Shown here: piece after piece, positions 52,260-64,000 of the stretch
How the letters are laid out: every line of letters starts with the position of its first letter
Position numbering within the stretch: the stretch's first letter is position 1
Source of the DNA: Pyrocephalus nanus
Lineage: Eukaryota > Chordata > Aves > Passeriformes > Tyrannidae
DNA: 64,000 nucleotides
Reading direction: 5' to 3'
Assembly: GCA_038380795.1 (NCBI GenBank)
Contig: CM076261.1
Coordinates: 93,146,418-93,210,417, forward strand
The notes under the pieces: model-generated
The model's database searches: none
Told to the model about the DNA's origin: nothing
Seen by the model: the letters and a program-made list of their open reading frames with translations, nothing else
Translations under genes and position numbers: made by a program

Positions 52260-52288
<29 letters not shown>
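52260..52288. repeat. Poly(A) tract, 29 A
   Basis: This is a pure run of 29 A on +. The sequence to its left shows no coding similarity and no target-site duplication was evident, so a processed pseudogene is not supported. Confidence 0.93.
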
Positions 52289-52289
<1 letters not shown>

Positions 52290-55200
52290 CCACTGGAAGC
52301 AGCACAGTGCTTTTGCAACATGACCTACTTTCGAGGCTACCACACAATTTAGGCCACCGAAGCAAGGTCTGGGCGGGGGTAAGTCATTCTGCAGCACGTT
52401 GTGAATTAAAATGATATGGAGCAATCCACCTCACACAGAGAAACTGCATTTTTTTCCACTTCTTCCAACACAAACTTCTGCCTGCCCTCAGGACTTTTCA
52501 CATACTGTAAGTCAGTTGTTGTCTTTTACCACCCCTGCCTTGCTGTTTAAGCCAGGACACAATGTCTGAAATACATATTCATCTAAGAGAAGCAGATGAT
52601 GTTGGCAGCTTTCCTACTACTAAGGCTGAACATCTGATATCCTCAACTCCCCCAGCAAATAAATATCCAAACCACAATCAGAAACCTAAAAAGCAAGGGC
52701 GTGAACCTCTTCATTTCGAAAGGGTTAATGAAGACTTGTTGTACCCTCTCCTTAGTATTCCAAAAATTATTAAAACCTGACATCAGGCTTTAATAACATT
52801 AAAATATTAATAAACATAATTTAATAAACATTAAGATCTTCCACAGGGTTTCCTGCCTACTTGTTTAAATAAAACATGGCCTTGACTAGAAGCCCCTTGG
52901 CTTTTTGGGACCCTCCTTCCACCCCCTCCCAGCTTACTCAGGAAGTGACCAAGAGTGAGATTTTTGGATCCTGCTGGAAGCAAAGCAGTCACAGATGGCA
53001 ACGAGGGAATGACAAACTCCCCTGATGGGCTTTTTCCTGCCCAGACAAGTGAGGAGGAATGGAAAGCTCAAGAGGTAAGGTGGGGAGATGGAGGTGCTCA
53101 TGACATCTTCGTAAGATAAGGGTATTGAATCATTCTTTGTGTTTTAGAGGTCAACGTAATTTCTCCATTCATTATCGGGGAAAAAGAGGTAGGAAATCAT
53201 GGGTCTTTATGAAATTACTGAAACAATTCTGGGAAGCCATCTTTTTAAGAGGGATCCAGAATTTAACGTGAGACAGACTTTACTCAGTGGATTGGATTTT
53301 ACACTGCTCCCCAAAGACACGGTCTGCTACTAATATTAGATCAGATTACATTGTTCAATCACTGCTGCTGCTGTTTTTAGTAGGAAATACTTCATTTTGT
53401 TAAACTGATGAGGTAGCATTATCTGATTAAACATATTTTTTGGTTTTACTGATGGTTAAAAACTTCATAGATGCTCATGTTACCCTCATGTTTATTAATA
53501 CAGGTACATTAAACAAGTAAAGAGCTAAGGGGGTATGAGCATAGACAGCAATAGAGAAGCCTTCAGAGCTTGTGGAAAACGCAACAGCTGGGACCAGTGA
53601 TGCTGGGGGAAAAAAAACAGGCACTAAGAAGCAGTTTTACAGCACAGGCATATCTCATTTGTGACAGCTGGATCTCCAATTAGCAGGTTCTACCCTCAAA
53701 ATCTGGTAAAGCAAGCACGAACAGCCAAGTACTTGCAAAACCAAAAAAATAACAACTGAGTCATCACAAAAGCACAAAGAACTAAAAACCTCATGGGACA
53801 AAGATTATTCAGCCCAGTGTGCAAATATGTTGTTAAGGGCTGACATTGAATAATGACTTTCACCAAGAAAACCCAGTGGTTTGGTCAGATGGGCACAAAC
53901 TTTAGTCTGGCCCAAGCTAAGTAAGGCCCAGCTTGCAATGCCCTACTAAAGGATCTTTAAGGTTTTAAACCACGTTGAACAAGAGCATCATCTCCCATCA
54001 GAATTAAAAGGATTCATTCCTTCTGTCTCTATGAGGTAGAACAGGGGAAAAGAAAACTAAGGCTATCAATCAGAGAACATTTTAACACATTACCAAGCAG
54101 ATTAACTGCAACAATCCCACCCTCCTGCAGGAGGAAGGGCAATATCCAACCCCAGTGGGGCTGGTGCTGCAAGAATAATCCTATCAGGAAATTGTTGGCA
54201 GTAGCATTTTTTTTTTCTGCAAGTTCCTTCGGCAGGGCTGTCCTCTCCTGACTGCCATGTGGGAAATGAAATACTCCAGAGCAACCTTTGCAAATTACTC
54301 TCCAGAACGAGCAATGCTTTCTGTAATAGGTTGAGAGCAGTGTTTTGCATGAATATTCATCCATAGTCAAGCTGATTACTTCATCTGTACCTGCAAAGTT
54401 AGACACTCCTTGCAGATGTTACTGTACCTATGATGAAAAGCACATTATTTTCACGTACTGGCATTTAAACTAATTATATTCTCTGCTCTAAAAATTCACA
54501 GGCTGGTTTCTTCAGGCTGCAAATGCTTAAGAAACCCAAATACTGCCAGAATATGTATTAGACAATTACAGAAGCTATTCAATAGATCAAGACAAAAAAA
54601 AGAGCAAAGCACAGATCTTCATAAGCTGACTTCCTCTAGCATATCATTAACGTCTGTAAAGTCTAATTCGTTGGAATTATCTCCAATTACCAGTCCCTAA
54701 ACGCATTACCATCACTCAATCTCAGAAAACTCTGTTAAAGGAAGGTTTTGAAAACATCCCTAGAATTTTGTTCACCCTCCAACAAAGATGGAGAAGGCAG
54801 GTTTTGACCAGATTTTACCAAGTCTGAGGAAATAATCACTCCCTCAGAGAAAAAACAAAACAAGGCAGAAGAGGGTTTCTCACATTTCAGATTCTCCGAA
54901 GGGCTTGTAAACAACTATATATAACCCGTTATATCATCTTGCACTAAGTGTTCTCATTTTGCCTCCTTTGAGCGGACTCGCAGATCAAACGGGTCCCTCA
55001 TCACTGTGATGGCTCAGTAAAAAGCCAACGTTTACAGCCTAACCTGCAGTTTGAGCCCACACAGGCTCGTCCTGATTGCTGGAAATTGTCCTTGTCAGCA
55101 CAAAGGAGACAGATCCCTTTCCTTCCCCACCCAAGCCTCGCCGAGCTTCCCTCCATCCGGGCCAAGGAAAATATTCCGACATCCCCTGGTGAAGTATTAA

Positions 55201-56934
55201 ATGGAGCTGGCTTCTGTGGTACTGAAAGAAAGGAATAACAATTATTTCGAGATAAAAATTTCTTACTTACTTCCTCCCTGGCATCAAAGGAATCTCGCCT
55301 CCTCCTAAAACCACGTGTAAAGGGTGTGGTGGATGAGCCGCCTCTCACCCCCTGCCCCACACCTGCAGAGCACGAGGCGGTGCTAAGAGAGGACACTGCA
55401 GTTTCAGGGTGCAGCACCTTCGGTAAACACCTCCCTTTAGAAGTACAAATAATTACAAACACGCGTTGAGAAAGCACACGCCATAAAAAGCATTGCTTGG
55501 AGCACTCGAGCAGATCCCTGCTCCAGTTTTTTAGGCTGTCCCAAATACCAGCGTGACAGACGTGTTTATGTACACTGCCATGAAGCAGAGCTATTTGATT
55601 TAGGTCCTCAATTATTTAAATAAACATTTGAACTGACCTAGCAGCGATGCACAGCCCGTGTATTTTAAGGAAGGTGTAAGACAAAATTAAGAATCCCCTC
55701 TTAAACCCAATAACAAACAAACCTTAGGAAAAAATCAGAGAAATACTGTTTGGTCAATAATATGGATAAATCAATGCTTAGATGGGTTGCATCACCACAC
55801 TGATTTCAGACCATATCCATAGCATTTAGACACAATACAGTAAGAACTTCTACTACAGCACTTTACTTAAAGTAGGTTACACCTTACAGGAGACAAAAAT
55901 ACAGGTAATGAACAGACAACACTCGGGCTAATTTAAAAACCATCAATTTTTGGCAATTTTATTGCAGATAACGTGCTTTAGACTTAGCTGGTTTATCAGC
56001 AGCCCTGTAGAAAGCTGGTGGCCACATTTAAGAGCAGCTTGATCAGGGCATATTTTGATTTTGGATTATGAACAAATGCTATTTTAGCAACGTGTTTTGC
56101 CAAGCTGTAACCCTGTTAGAACTGGCAGGGTAAGATATTTACTGACACGTAGGCTAAAATAATAAGAGGCTACAAGTGCTTGGCAGTTGGACTTGATACA
56201 TGAAGATCAGCTAGCAGGAAAATATTTAGAGGACACAGACCTCTCCCATTTGTGACTTTGTAGAACTACGAAACACTTGGCAAAGGCTTGTCACAATTTG
56301 GCATTTTTACCTAATTTGGGAATGGCTGTCAGCTGTTCTCTTACAGGATGCACAAGCTCCAGCATCCATGCCACTTTTAACAGCAGGCATCTGGACCTCT
56401 CTGGGATGAGACCTGTAGCAGTTCTGCACCAAAGAAATATTTATATCCTGCTGCTGCAATCACTACAGTTCTTGCAGCTGACAGTCACCTTCAGCAGGTG
56501 AAAATGAAAGTAAACACATCTCATCTAGGTTTGGTCCTGTCCCTTTCAGACAATTCAGTCATGCTCTGTCAGTCCCTCAGCTCTTCCTGCACAATATACA
56601 GCTGCCATCCTCCAAGGGAAACTCTACGTATCACCCAAGGAATCCTTCAGGGACAAAGCTGCATGGTGAGATGGGGGCAGATCTCATCCATGCAACTGTA
56701 AGCATCATCACATCATCTAGAGCACAGAACTTGCACTCCTTTAAATCCCCACAGGGACAATTTTCCAGGGGCAGAGTGGTTCAAAGGAATCGATGGTTTC
56801 ATCAGCTGCACTATAACTCTGTTACAAGCCAGCTGGGGCTACCACAAGCAGGCTATGAAGGCGGTGGAGATGTTAATGTACGTTTACCTACTTTGAATAT
56901 TTGTTGCCCTTATAAACTATTAACCTCTCTCTCA

Positions 56935-56993
56935 AAAAAACAAACAAAAAAACCTCCAAAAAAACCCAACCCCAGAAACCAAACAACAAGCAA
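56935..56993. repeat. A-rich simple repeat (CAAA/CCAAA)n
   Basis: This is degenerate CAAAC/CCAAAA low-complexity sequence similar in composition to the A-rich block at 14071-14128. Confidence 0.8.
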
Positions 56994-59900
56994 ATGCTGT
57001 TTGAAAAGCATCCAGCCTCTCACAAGCATTTTCTGTTCAAGGTTACTATCAGATAATGCAGCTTTGAATTACCTAAAAACATCCTCAGTGAATTAATCTT
57101 ACACATACTAAAGCACCTTTTCCTGACTATCCATAAGAACAAAATATCATTGCAATAGTTTCTACAGAGCCAGGCAGGCTTCTTCCAGGAAGGGGAGAGT
57201 TTCTTTGCATAAAAATGATATTTAAAGTCAACAAGTCCTAGCCAATGTTAATTTACCTGTAAGATTCAAAGTGATTGCAGGGCTGCTGGCATAAAGAACA
57301 GGGCAGTGAAAGGTTCAGCCTATACAAACATGATTGATTGTTTAGAAAACAAAGCTAATCTAGTGATTGTTTCTTTATGCAAGGCTAATTGCATACCAGC
57401 TAGAGTGCCTTTCCAGATCATTCTCAGAGGCAGAATGAATTTGTGGTCAGATAGGATCACTGCTATTTCTCTAAGCAGGTAGAGCTGCTTTAATACTTGC
57501 AGGCAGCACATGAAAAGAGCAAAATGAGGGAAGTGCCAGAATTAAATACTGAAACATAACAGCCAAGCTGGCAGGTTATCCTATGAGACATCTAATATCC
57601 TCAGAAAGGCATGGGATTCTCTCTGAGAACAAGCAATCTTTGTTGCTCGTTCTATTACCCTGGATAGATCCTGAGATCTCAAGCCGAGTGGGAAATCCAG
57701 AGAAAGAAGCAGCAACCTGAACACTTGACAAGGTAAGTTCGGGTTTGTGCCTCTATTGTTTAAGGAGACACCAAAATACACATGCAGTCGTTGGGAGCCA
57801 TCTTCAGAGGAAGGAACACAAAAGGGACTCCACAGACTATGTGAGTAGGTGCAAATTACAGCTACCACTTAAATCTGGGATCCCAGAACTGGTCAGGTGA
57901 ATATAGATGAAGATTCTGAGTATCACCTCTTTAAAAGACACATCAACTACAGCTTGGTGAGAAATTGGCGGGGGTTGATTTGAAGGATAAACAGGAACAG
58001 AGTTGTTTTGCTCAGAGAAGAATTAAGATCAGTCTAACAAGCACCTGACGTTAAAGGACCTCCCACCTGAGGGCTGTAGAGCTGTTCCAGAACATCAGAG
58101 AAGAAGAGCTGACCAAATTGAGAGCTGATCTGTGAATGCTGCCTTCAATGCACTGAAGATACCTGCTTATGCATTTCAACAGTGACAGGAGCATTCTCTA
58201 CACTTGAGTAATAACACCTACTGTGGGCTTAGTGAAGAGAGTTAAAGAGCTCTCATTCATCTTCTGTCATGCACACACCTTTATTAAACTGCTTAAAGTT
58301 TGTGGTTGCATCACTGACTTTTCCTCCTCCTGCTCCCCCTCACATTCAGTCTGGATTAATTCTCACTGCTGCTCTGGAAAACTGAGCCTGATCTTACAAT
58401 ATTCCAGATGCTACACTTCCAGCTCCCTGACCTGTCACTCCTAATCAACTTACAACTTATTATTGCAAGCTTCTATTTGCAATAATATATTAAATTGCTC
58501 CATTTTCAGAACTGATTTGATGTTCATCTTCCAGGAGATGGCCACTGCCCACAGCAGCACCCCAAGCAAGGAGCACCACTAATGGCAGAGCTCAGACCAC
58601 ATATGATGTGAACACACAAACACCTGGCTGAGGCTGTTTGGTGGTTTTGAACCAGATGAATTTCAAAGGGGTGTTTTCTTTCTGTGCTGCAGAGGAAATC
58701 ACAGGCTTGCACCTGTGGGAGAAAACAGCAGGGCAGTTGTCATTTCTACAAGAAAGGGATGAGTGAAAGTTGCAAAATTAAAGTAGTCAGGTTGAATGAA
58801 TACTGCACATAACACTATCTAATCTCAACTTCTCAAAGAGTTTTAGGTCTTCAGACTATTTCTTTAAAGAACTGCTCTACTTTTAACTGAATGCATTCTC
58901 TTATCAGTTTATTCTGGTACAAGATAGTGGCTTGGCTTCCAACCCAGTTCCCATGAAGACAGTTAACACTTACAGATTCCTTTGTCTAACATCAGAACCA
59001 GCTAAATCAATTTATCACACATAGAGTTGAAAAGGGATAGAACATTCACCCCCGACTTATTTTGCTGCTTTGGGCTGGTTCCCTCAATATCTGCAAGGTG
59101 TTTATAGGCAGCAGTTCATGGAAATGAGCAGACTTGTCATTCAACTTCACCATGTACTTGGCCAAGTCCTTGAAAAGCAGACAAAAAGTCACTACCTTGA
59201 CATAATGATGTGCAAATAAGCCCTAAGTATTTGAGCTGCTACACCTGCTTAAAGTATAGGGGTGTTAAGAGCAGAAAAATCAAAAATATCAAGGCTTCAA
59301 GCAACTGGCAGTAATCCTGGTCACACTGTGGTGACATTAATTTTCCCTAGAATTTCTAAAAGCCTTTGTAAGCACTTTGGCATATTGGATGGCTTTTTAT
59401 AGGCCTCTAGTTCCAGTTGGAGATTTTTAGAATTGATTCTGGACACCTAGAATTGCCTAATTTGGTCACTCAAGAAGTCTTCCAGAAAAAAAAAATCCTA
59501 CTCTGAAACACTTGCAAGTTTTAAGAAATTAGCAATCGTAGGATTTCACAGGTTTTACTAAAAAGCTGTAGTATGTGCCATGCATCTCTATTTTCAGGCT
59601 CTGTCAACCTTGGATGAAACCAGTGTGGGTAGGATGCCCAGGTGGACTTGGAGGACATTACAACAGCTTCCACAACTTTGATGTGAAGAGCAGCTAACTC
59701 CAAAACAGTATTTCCAAGTAGGGTTTCAGGAACTTTCTGGTGTTGGTCCAGAAGTATTATCAGCTCATGCACTGAGAACAGGTTTAGTGAACACAGATCT
59801 GTGAGGATTGCAAAGGATACTGTGAAATAAAACCAAAAACCAGCAAACATTTATGGAAACACTGCTCCTGAAAGCAGGTCAGCTAGAGAAGGGGTTACAC

Positions 59901-61450
59901 ATTTTTCAGGAAGACCTGTGGATTACAGCAGAGAAGCAGAACCCAAGTCAGTACCCTGTTGAAAGGAGATACTCCACCTTTTGTCCTGCTGTTCTCTTAG
60001 AGGAGAGGAGCACCTCACATGGCAAATAATTCCTCATCAAATCTCAACAACACTCAAGCTGAACACTTCAGTGAGCAGAGCACGCTGTACGTCAAATTGA
60101 GCCAACCAGAAAAAACTGGGAGAGGAAATAATCAAAAGGACAGGAGCCAGAAGACATGACTATGAAGTCTGAAAGGCATGAGATTATTCTACTTACCTAA
60201 ACAAAGGCAGAGGGTTTCAAGTGTGAAAGCTGTTGAAAGGACAATGTGATCTCTCCTTTAGAGAGGTAAATGATTGGCCCAGGTTGTAACCAGAATTAGA
60301 GCATATTTTCCACACCAGTAACAAAATTGTTATCCATCACAAGGGGGACAACAAGCAGGTTCACTCCTTCCTTGCCACACTCATGGATCAACTTCCCGTG
60401 GCTCAACCAGCTGAGATTGCTCCCTGCCATTCTTGCATCTTCCCTTGTGAGCACACACACGGTTTCCCACCCACCAGGACCCACAAAGGCACAGACATTT
60501 GCAAGTGCTGCCTGTGTAGGTGTGAGCCTTCAGCAGTAACACAGGAAGCTGAGAAAGAAAACTCAATTTCTTGTAGCTTGTGAACAAGAAAGTACATCTA
60601 GTATTTGACTAAAAAAAGATCTTAAAGCTGATGCAAGTTGCTGGTCAGTACATAGAGGAATTTGACATTTTACACTTTAATCACTTGTCAGAGTGAGGAA
60701 GCCCTAAGGGTGATAAATTTCATGGTTATTGAAGCTTATTTTAATGAAAAGCATGGCTTGCCCTTCTGGGCTGTATTTTATTTTGGCATCTTTACTGAGA
60801 ACATTGTGCTTAGTCATTTTACTTTTTCAATTACAAGACCAGCTTATGCAATAAACTAATGTGTTTACCATCTGAGCAATCACCTGCCAGATTTTTGGGA
60901 GGAATAAGATTTCATTAAAGCAATCAGCAGTTAAGCATAACAAATCCTTAAATGTTTTAGGTTAAGAGCCTAAATAGACTTGAAATATTTTAATGTTGCT
61001 TTGTATAGCAGTCAGAATTTAATAGATAACACAGGGACACCAAGTCCCTCTTATCTCATTTAAGTGAAATGCATTTATCATCCTGTAAGAGCTTTAAGTT
61101 TTTATTCTTCCAGCAACAAGTTTCAAAGTTTAATGCATTACCTCTATATAAATATTTCTGCAAAACATATGGGCAGACTTTTGACCCATAAAATTCTCTG
61201 GAGAATTGCAGATGATCATATAGTAAACCAGTCATAATTCGAAAGGTCACTTTTATTTTGTTTTAAACCTTTCCTTTTAAGCCAAAAGATACTTAAATTT
61301 AAGTTTCAGTTCCACATTAAAACAGCTGTGATGTGACATCACTGTGCTTATCTTGCATTCTGGTTTGAAATCAAGCTGCAGTGAGTTGAAGTTAATTGGA
61401 GTAGACAGTTAGGGGATAACAAATTCCTAGTTTAGCAGGAAAAACTAAAT

Positions 61451-61573
61451 CACAGAATATTCTGAGTTGGGAGGGACCAGCAAGGATCATTGAGTTCTAA
61501 TTGTAAGTGGCCCCTATGGGAATCAAACACACAACCTTGGCCTTTTTTGCACTGTGCTCTGACCAAATCCTGC
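61451..61573 (-). mobile_element. tRNA-Ile-derived SINE with CR1-like tail (TguSINE1 type)
   Basis: On the - strand the body reads like a diverged tRNA-Ile: a GGTCAGAGC box-A-like segment, GGCCAAGGTTGTG, a box-B-like GTTTGATTCCC and CATAGGGGCCA. It is followed by AACTCAATGATCCTTG, TGGTCCCTCCCAACTCAGAA and ATTCTGTG, which is the CR1 3' tail. This tRNA-plus-CR1-tail design is that of TguSINE1, described from zebra finch and mobilised by CR1. The A box and 5' end are diverged, so it is an old copy and not a working tRNA gene. Confidence 0.88.
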
Positions 61574-64000
61574 AGGAAAAGAATTCATGTGGTGCCTGTG
61601 AAATTATTCCTCCTTACAAACACTGCAGTTCACATGGACTAGAGATAACTCAAACAAGTCTTGGCCAGGAAAGCTTTTCCATCTTCCCCTAAGGACTTGG
61701 TGTGCCCTTGCTCACTCACATGTGAAGTCTGGAGAAAGAAGATGAATATAAAATGTGCAACTATATCCTGTATTTTGCCTGATGGAAGAATACTTGTCCT
61801 GTACCAATAAGCATCATCCAGGCTTCAGCCTTCACTGGCATGGAGAGCAAAACTCTACAAATGAAGTGTTACCAGCCTTCAGAACACAGAACTGGAATTA
61901 GCATGGAGAGGTCTCCCAGGTACAAAATGTAAAGTCCTTCTGAAAAATAAGGCAATCAAAACAGACTCCAGTTTACTTTAGGACACACATGGGGGAAGTC
62001 AGCCATCTGGGTAGCACCTTGAGTTGGCCTGACCCCAGATTTCTCTGCTGAACAGAAAATAAACTGCACACATGTTATGTGCCTTCTCACATGCTTTTTA
62101 TTAAACACTTCCTACCAGGAGGAGCAGGCCTGACTGCCATTTGCTGAGATGACGCTGATTTCAGAAGCACTGGCAGCTCTACACCAGAGCCACACTTCGA
62201 GTCCCAGGAGACTGCCAACAGTGACACTCGTCTGTCACTTTGGACACATCCTGCCCACATAAGCCATGTGTGACACTGCACCTAACTGATCAAAAGAGCT
62301 GCCCAGACCTTCAGGCTTTGCCTGCACGATCTACAGTTTAATTCTGTGCCTAAACTCCTTCTCAGCAGCCTGGAGAGTGCAGATCTAACATTGTATTACA
62401 GGCACAGATAGAAGCAATGTGAGATGTATTCATCACCCACGTAAGCCTGCTGGATTTTCATTCCTTCCTGCAAGGCTGGAAGGGTCACAGCATTACTACA
62501 AACCCAGGCCCTTTCAGATGCAAAAATTCAGATTTGTGTAGCTTTAGTCTTAGCTGCTCACATCAAACAACTTAGAGCTCCAGTTTGCCCTGTGAGGCGA
62601 ACAAATAAATGAAGGAAAGTTCTGGGCTCTTGCTTTATCAGATAGGATGGAGCAGAGAAGTTTCCAGCCTTGGCTTCCTGCTTTGCTCTCAGTCTAGTCC
62701 AACATTTTAAAAATTTCTCTGGTGAAAGCCAAGAATTGGCCAGTGTTCTTGTTATTCTCATTCTTTGAAAAGATATGACTATTACCCAGACAATGAGAAA
62801 GGAAGTTATTTAATCCCTACATCAACAGCCAGCAAGAAAATGAAGCATTATAATGGCACTGGTGTAACAGCACCAGGTAAGAATTAAAAATTATGCTGGA
62901 CAGTCATTAATGCAAAAGGAACCCATTTTTATTTAATATTTGCCACAGGCAGGCTTCTAACTCATTTTCCAAGTTACAGGTAGATGCAATATTAATGAAC
63001 TGAATTCTGCTACTGGAGACAAACAAAGTGTTGCTTTCATTTGCACAGTACTTTCACCCTGACCACACCAATTTAGATGCAAGACTGACAGTAAATTGCA
63101 TGGAGATGTTATAAATACAGAGCTGAAGTATTTAAACACAATGATATTTGACTCTGCCCTTATTAGACAATATACTTTTAGTATTGAAGTTTAGGGAATC
63201 ATTACCAACACCTCTAGATAAGACTTTTTTTTTTCACACACAAAGCAAACTGAGAATGCCTGAAGCACAGAACTGCAGCAGCTTCCTCATCCTGTTTCCT
63301 AAGGTGAGGTTCCCAAATCACTTGGACAACAGCTATTTCTGCATGTAAAGCTGAAATCTTATTTGCTACTTAAAAAAATTTGTCTTTTTTAAGCTATGGT
63401 GTGTATATATATCTTCAGCCAACACAGTAATTCTACGTGGGGAATTAAAGCTTTCTCCTGTAGGGATGTTTGACCACTTCCCATCAAGTGGCTGTAACCA
63501 GGAAAGCCCCTAAACTTCAGAAATCAGCAAAGACCTTCAGGGACACATCAACCACTAAATTCCAAACAGGCAGAAGGAGGTTGGGATCCACAATCAAGAC
63601 AGCTTGTCAGGTTCACTGAAGGATGCTGCAAATGAGATACTCAGCAACACACAAGCTCCTCACAGAGCCACCCAGACAGGAGTCTGCTGACCAGAAGCTC
63701 CTGGAAGAGGCTGAAGTGCTGGAACAATGCAGTCATTATTGTACCAGTGATAAATTCACACATTAATTACAACCAGTTATTCAGTAACCAGCCTTAACAC
63801 GGCACTGGAACTGACCTCTTGGACAGTATTAATTTAGGAGCATAGTTAATGAGGAAGAGAAAGCTACTATGTGCAGCTGAGGGAAATGCTGTGCAGGTTG
63901 GGCTGCTGGAATGAGCTGGAAGTTTGTAGGCTGATGGAAGTACATGTTTAGTAGTTTGCAGTTACTGAGCACTGGAGGTTTTCTGTGTAAGCATATCTTT

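Larger units (their letters stand above)
45442..64000. other. Region upstream of SLC45A4 coding sequence (5'UTR intron or intergenic)
   Basis: There are 18.6 kb with no recognisable coding exon. It contains A-rich runs at 52260-52288 and about 56935-56990, one tRNA-derived SINE at 61451-61573, and many short random frames. No CpG island or clear promoter is visible, so the SLC45A4 transcription start probably lies beyond the right edge. Two places (ending at 51142 and 55271) look like possible untranslated exons by their donor sequences only. Confidence 0.6.

Noticed and set aside
52095..52288. Processed pseudogene ending in poly(A)
   Set aside because: The sequence before the 29-A run has no coding similarity that I can see and no flanking duplication. 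Bird genomes have few processed pseudogenes because CR1 does not use poly(A) tails.
61507..61573. A functional tRNA gene
   Set aside because: The tRNA-like part has lost the anticodon arm match and A-box consensus and is fused to a CR1 tail, so it is a SINE relic.
1..64000. CRISPR arrays, operons, phage or bacterial mobile elements
   Set aside because: No regularly spaced repeats, no ribosome-binding-site gene strings and no bacterial gene families are present. Gene structure and repeats are those of a vertebrate.

Overview
The window is vertebrate nuclear DNA, almost certainly from a bird and probably a songbird. Genes are broken into exons with GT-AG introns. CR1-type LINE fragments are scattered on both strands. 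At 61451-61573 there is a SINE whose body resembles tRNA-Ile and whose tail is CR1-like, the structure of the zebra finch family TguSINE1. No bacterial, viral or CRISPR-type architecture is present; most open frames outside the exons listed here are chance frames or CR1 remnants.

Two genes lie tail to tail. On the + strand, 976-4848 holds the last four coding exons of a WD40-repeat protein that I identify as DENND3, a RAB12 exchange factor linked to autophagy. Its 3'UTR probably ends near 6130. On the - strand is what appears to be the whole coding sequence of SLC45A4, a 12-helix major-facilitator transporter. Seven coding exons run from 45395 down to 14178. Joined, they give 786 residues with every junction in phase, and a 3'UTR of about 5.8 kb appears to follow down to about 8400. 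The DENND3/SLC45A4 pairing matches the vertebrate gene order known from human 8q24.3, which supports both names.

Layout: 1-975 is DENND3 intron; 976-4848 the DENND3 C-terminal exons, with a decayed 1 kb CR1 in the last intron; 4849-6130 DENND3 3'UTR; 6130-8400 the intergenic spacer, with a GC-rich patch at about 7000-7750; 8400-14177 SLC45A4 3'UTR; 14178-20645 six SLC45A4 exons; 20646-45157 a 24.5 kb intron; 45158-45395 the first coding exon; 45402-64000 upstream DNA with no recognisable coding exon and no convincing CpG-island promoter, so the transcription start probably lies beyond the window. The left 18 kb is visibly richer in GC than the rest.

I found no undescribed biological system. 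The most useful oddity is a 51-bp tandem duplication that carries a second, in-frame copy of the splice acceptor of the last DENND3 exon. Lesser points are a 107-bp DENND3 intron, an inverted CR1 pair, an acceptor-like pyrimidine tract just after the SLC45A4 stop codon, a glycine run in the SLC45A4 tail, a palindromic bZIP-type site in the long intron, and two possible untranslated 5' exons.
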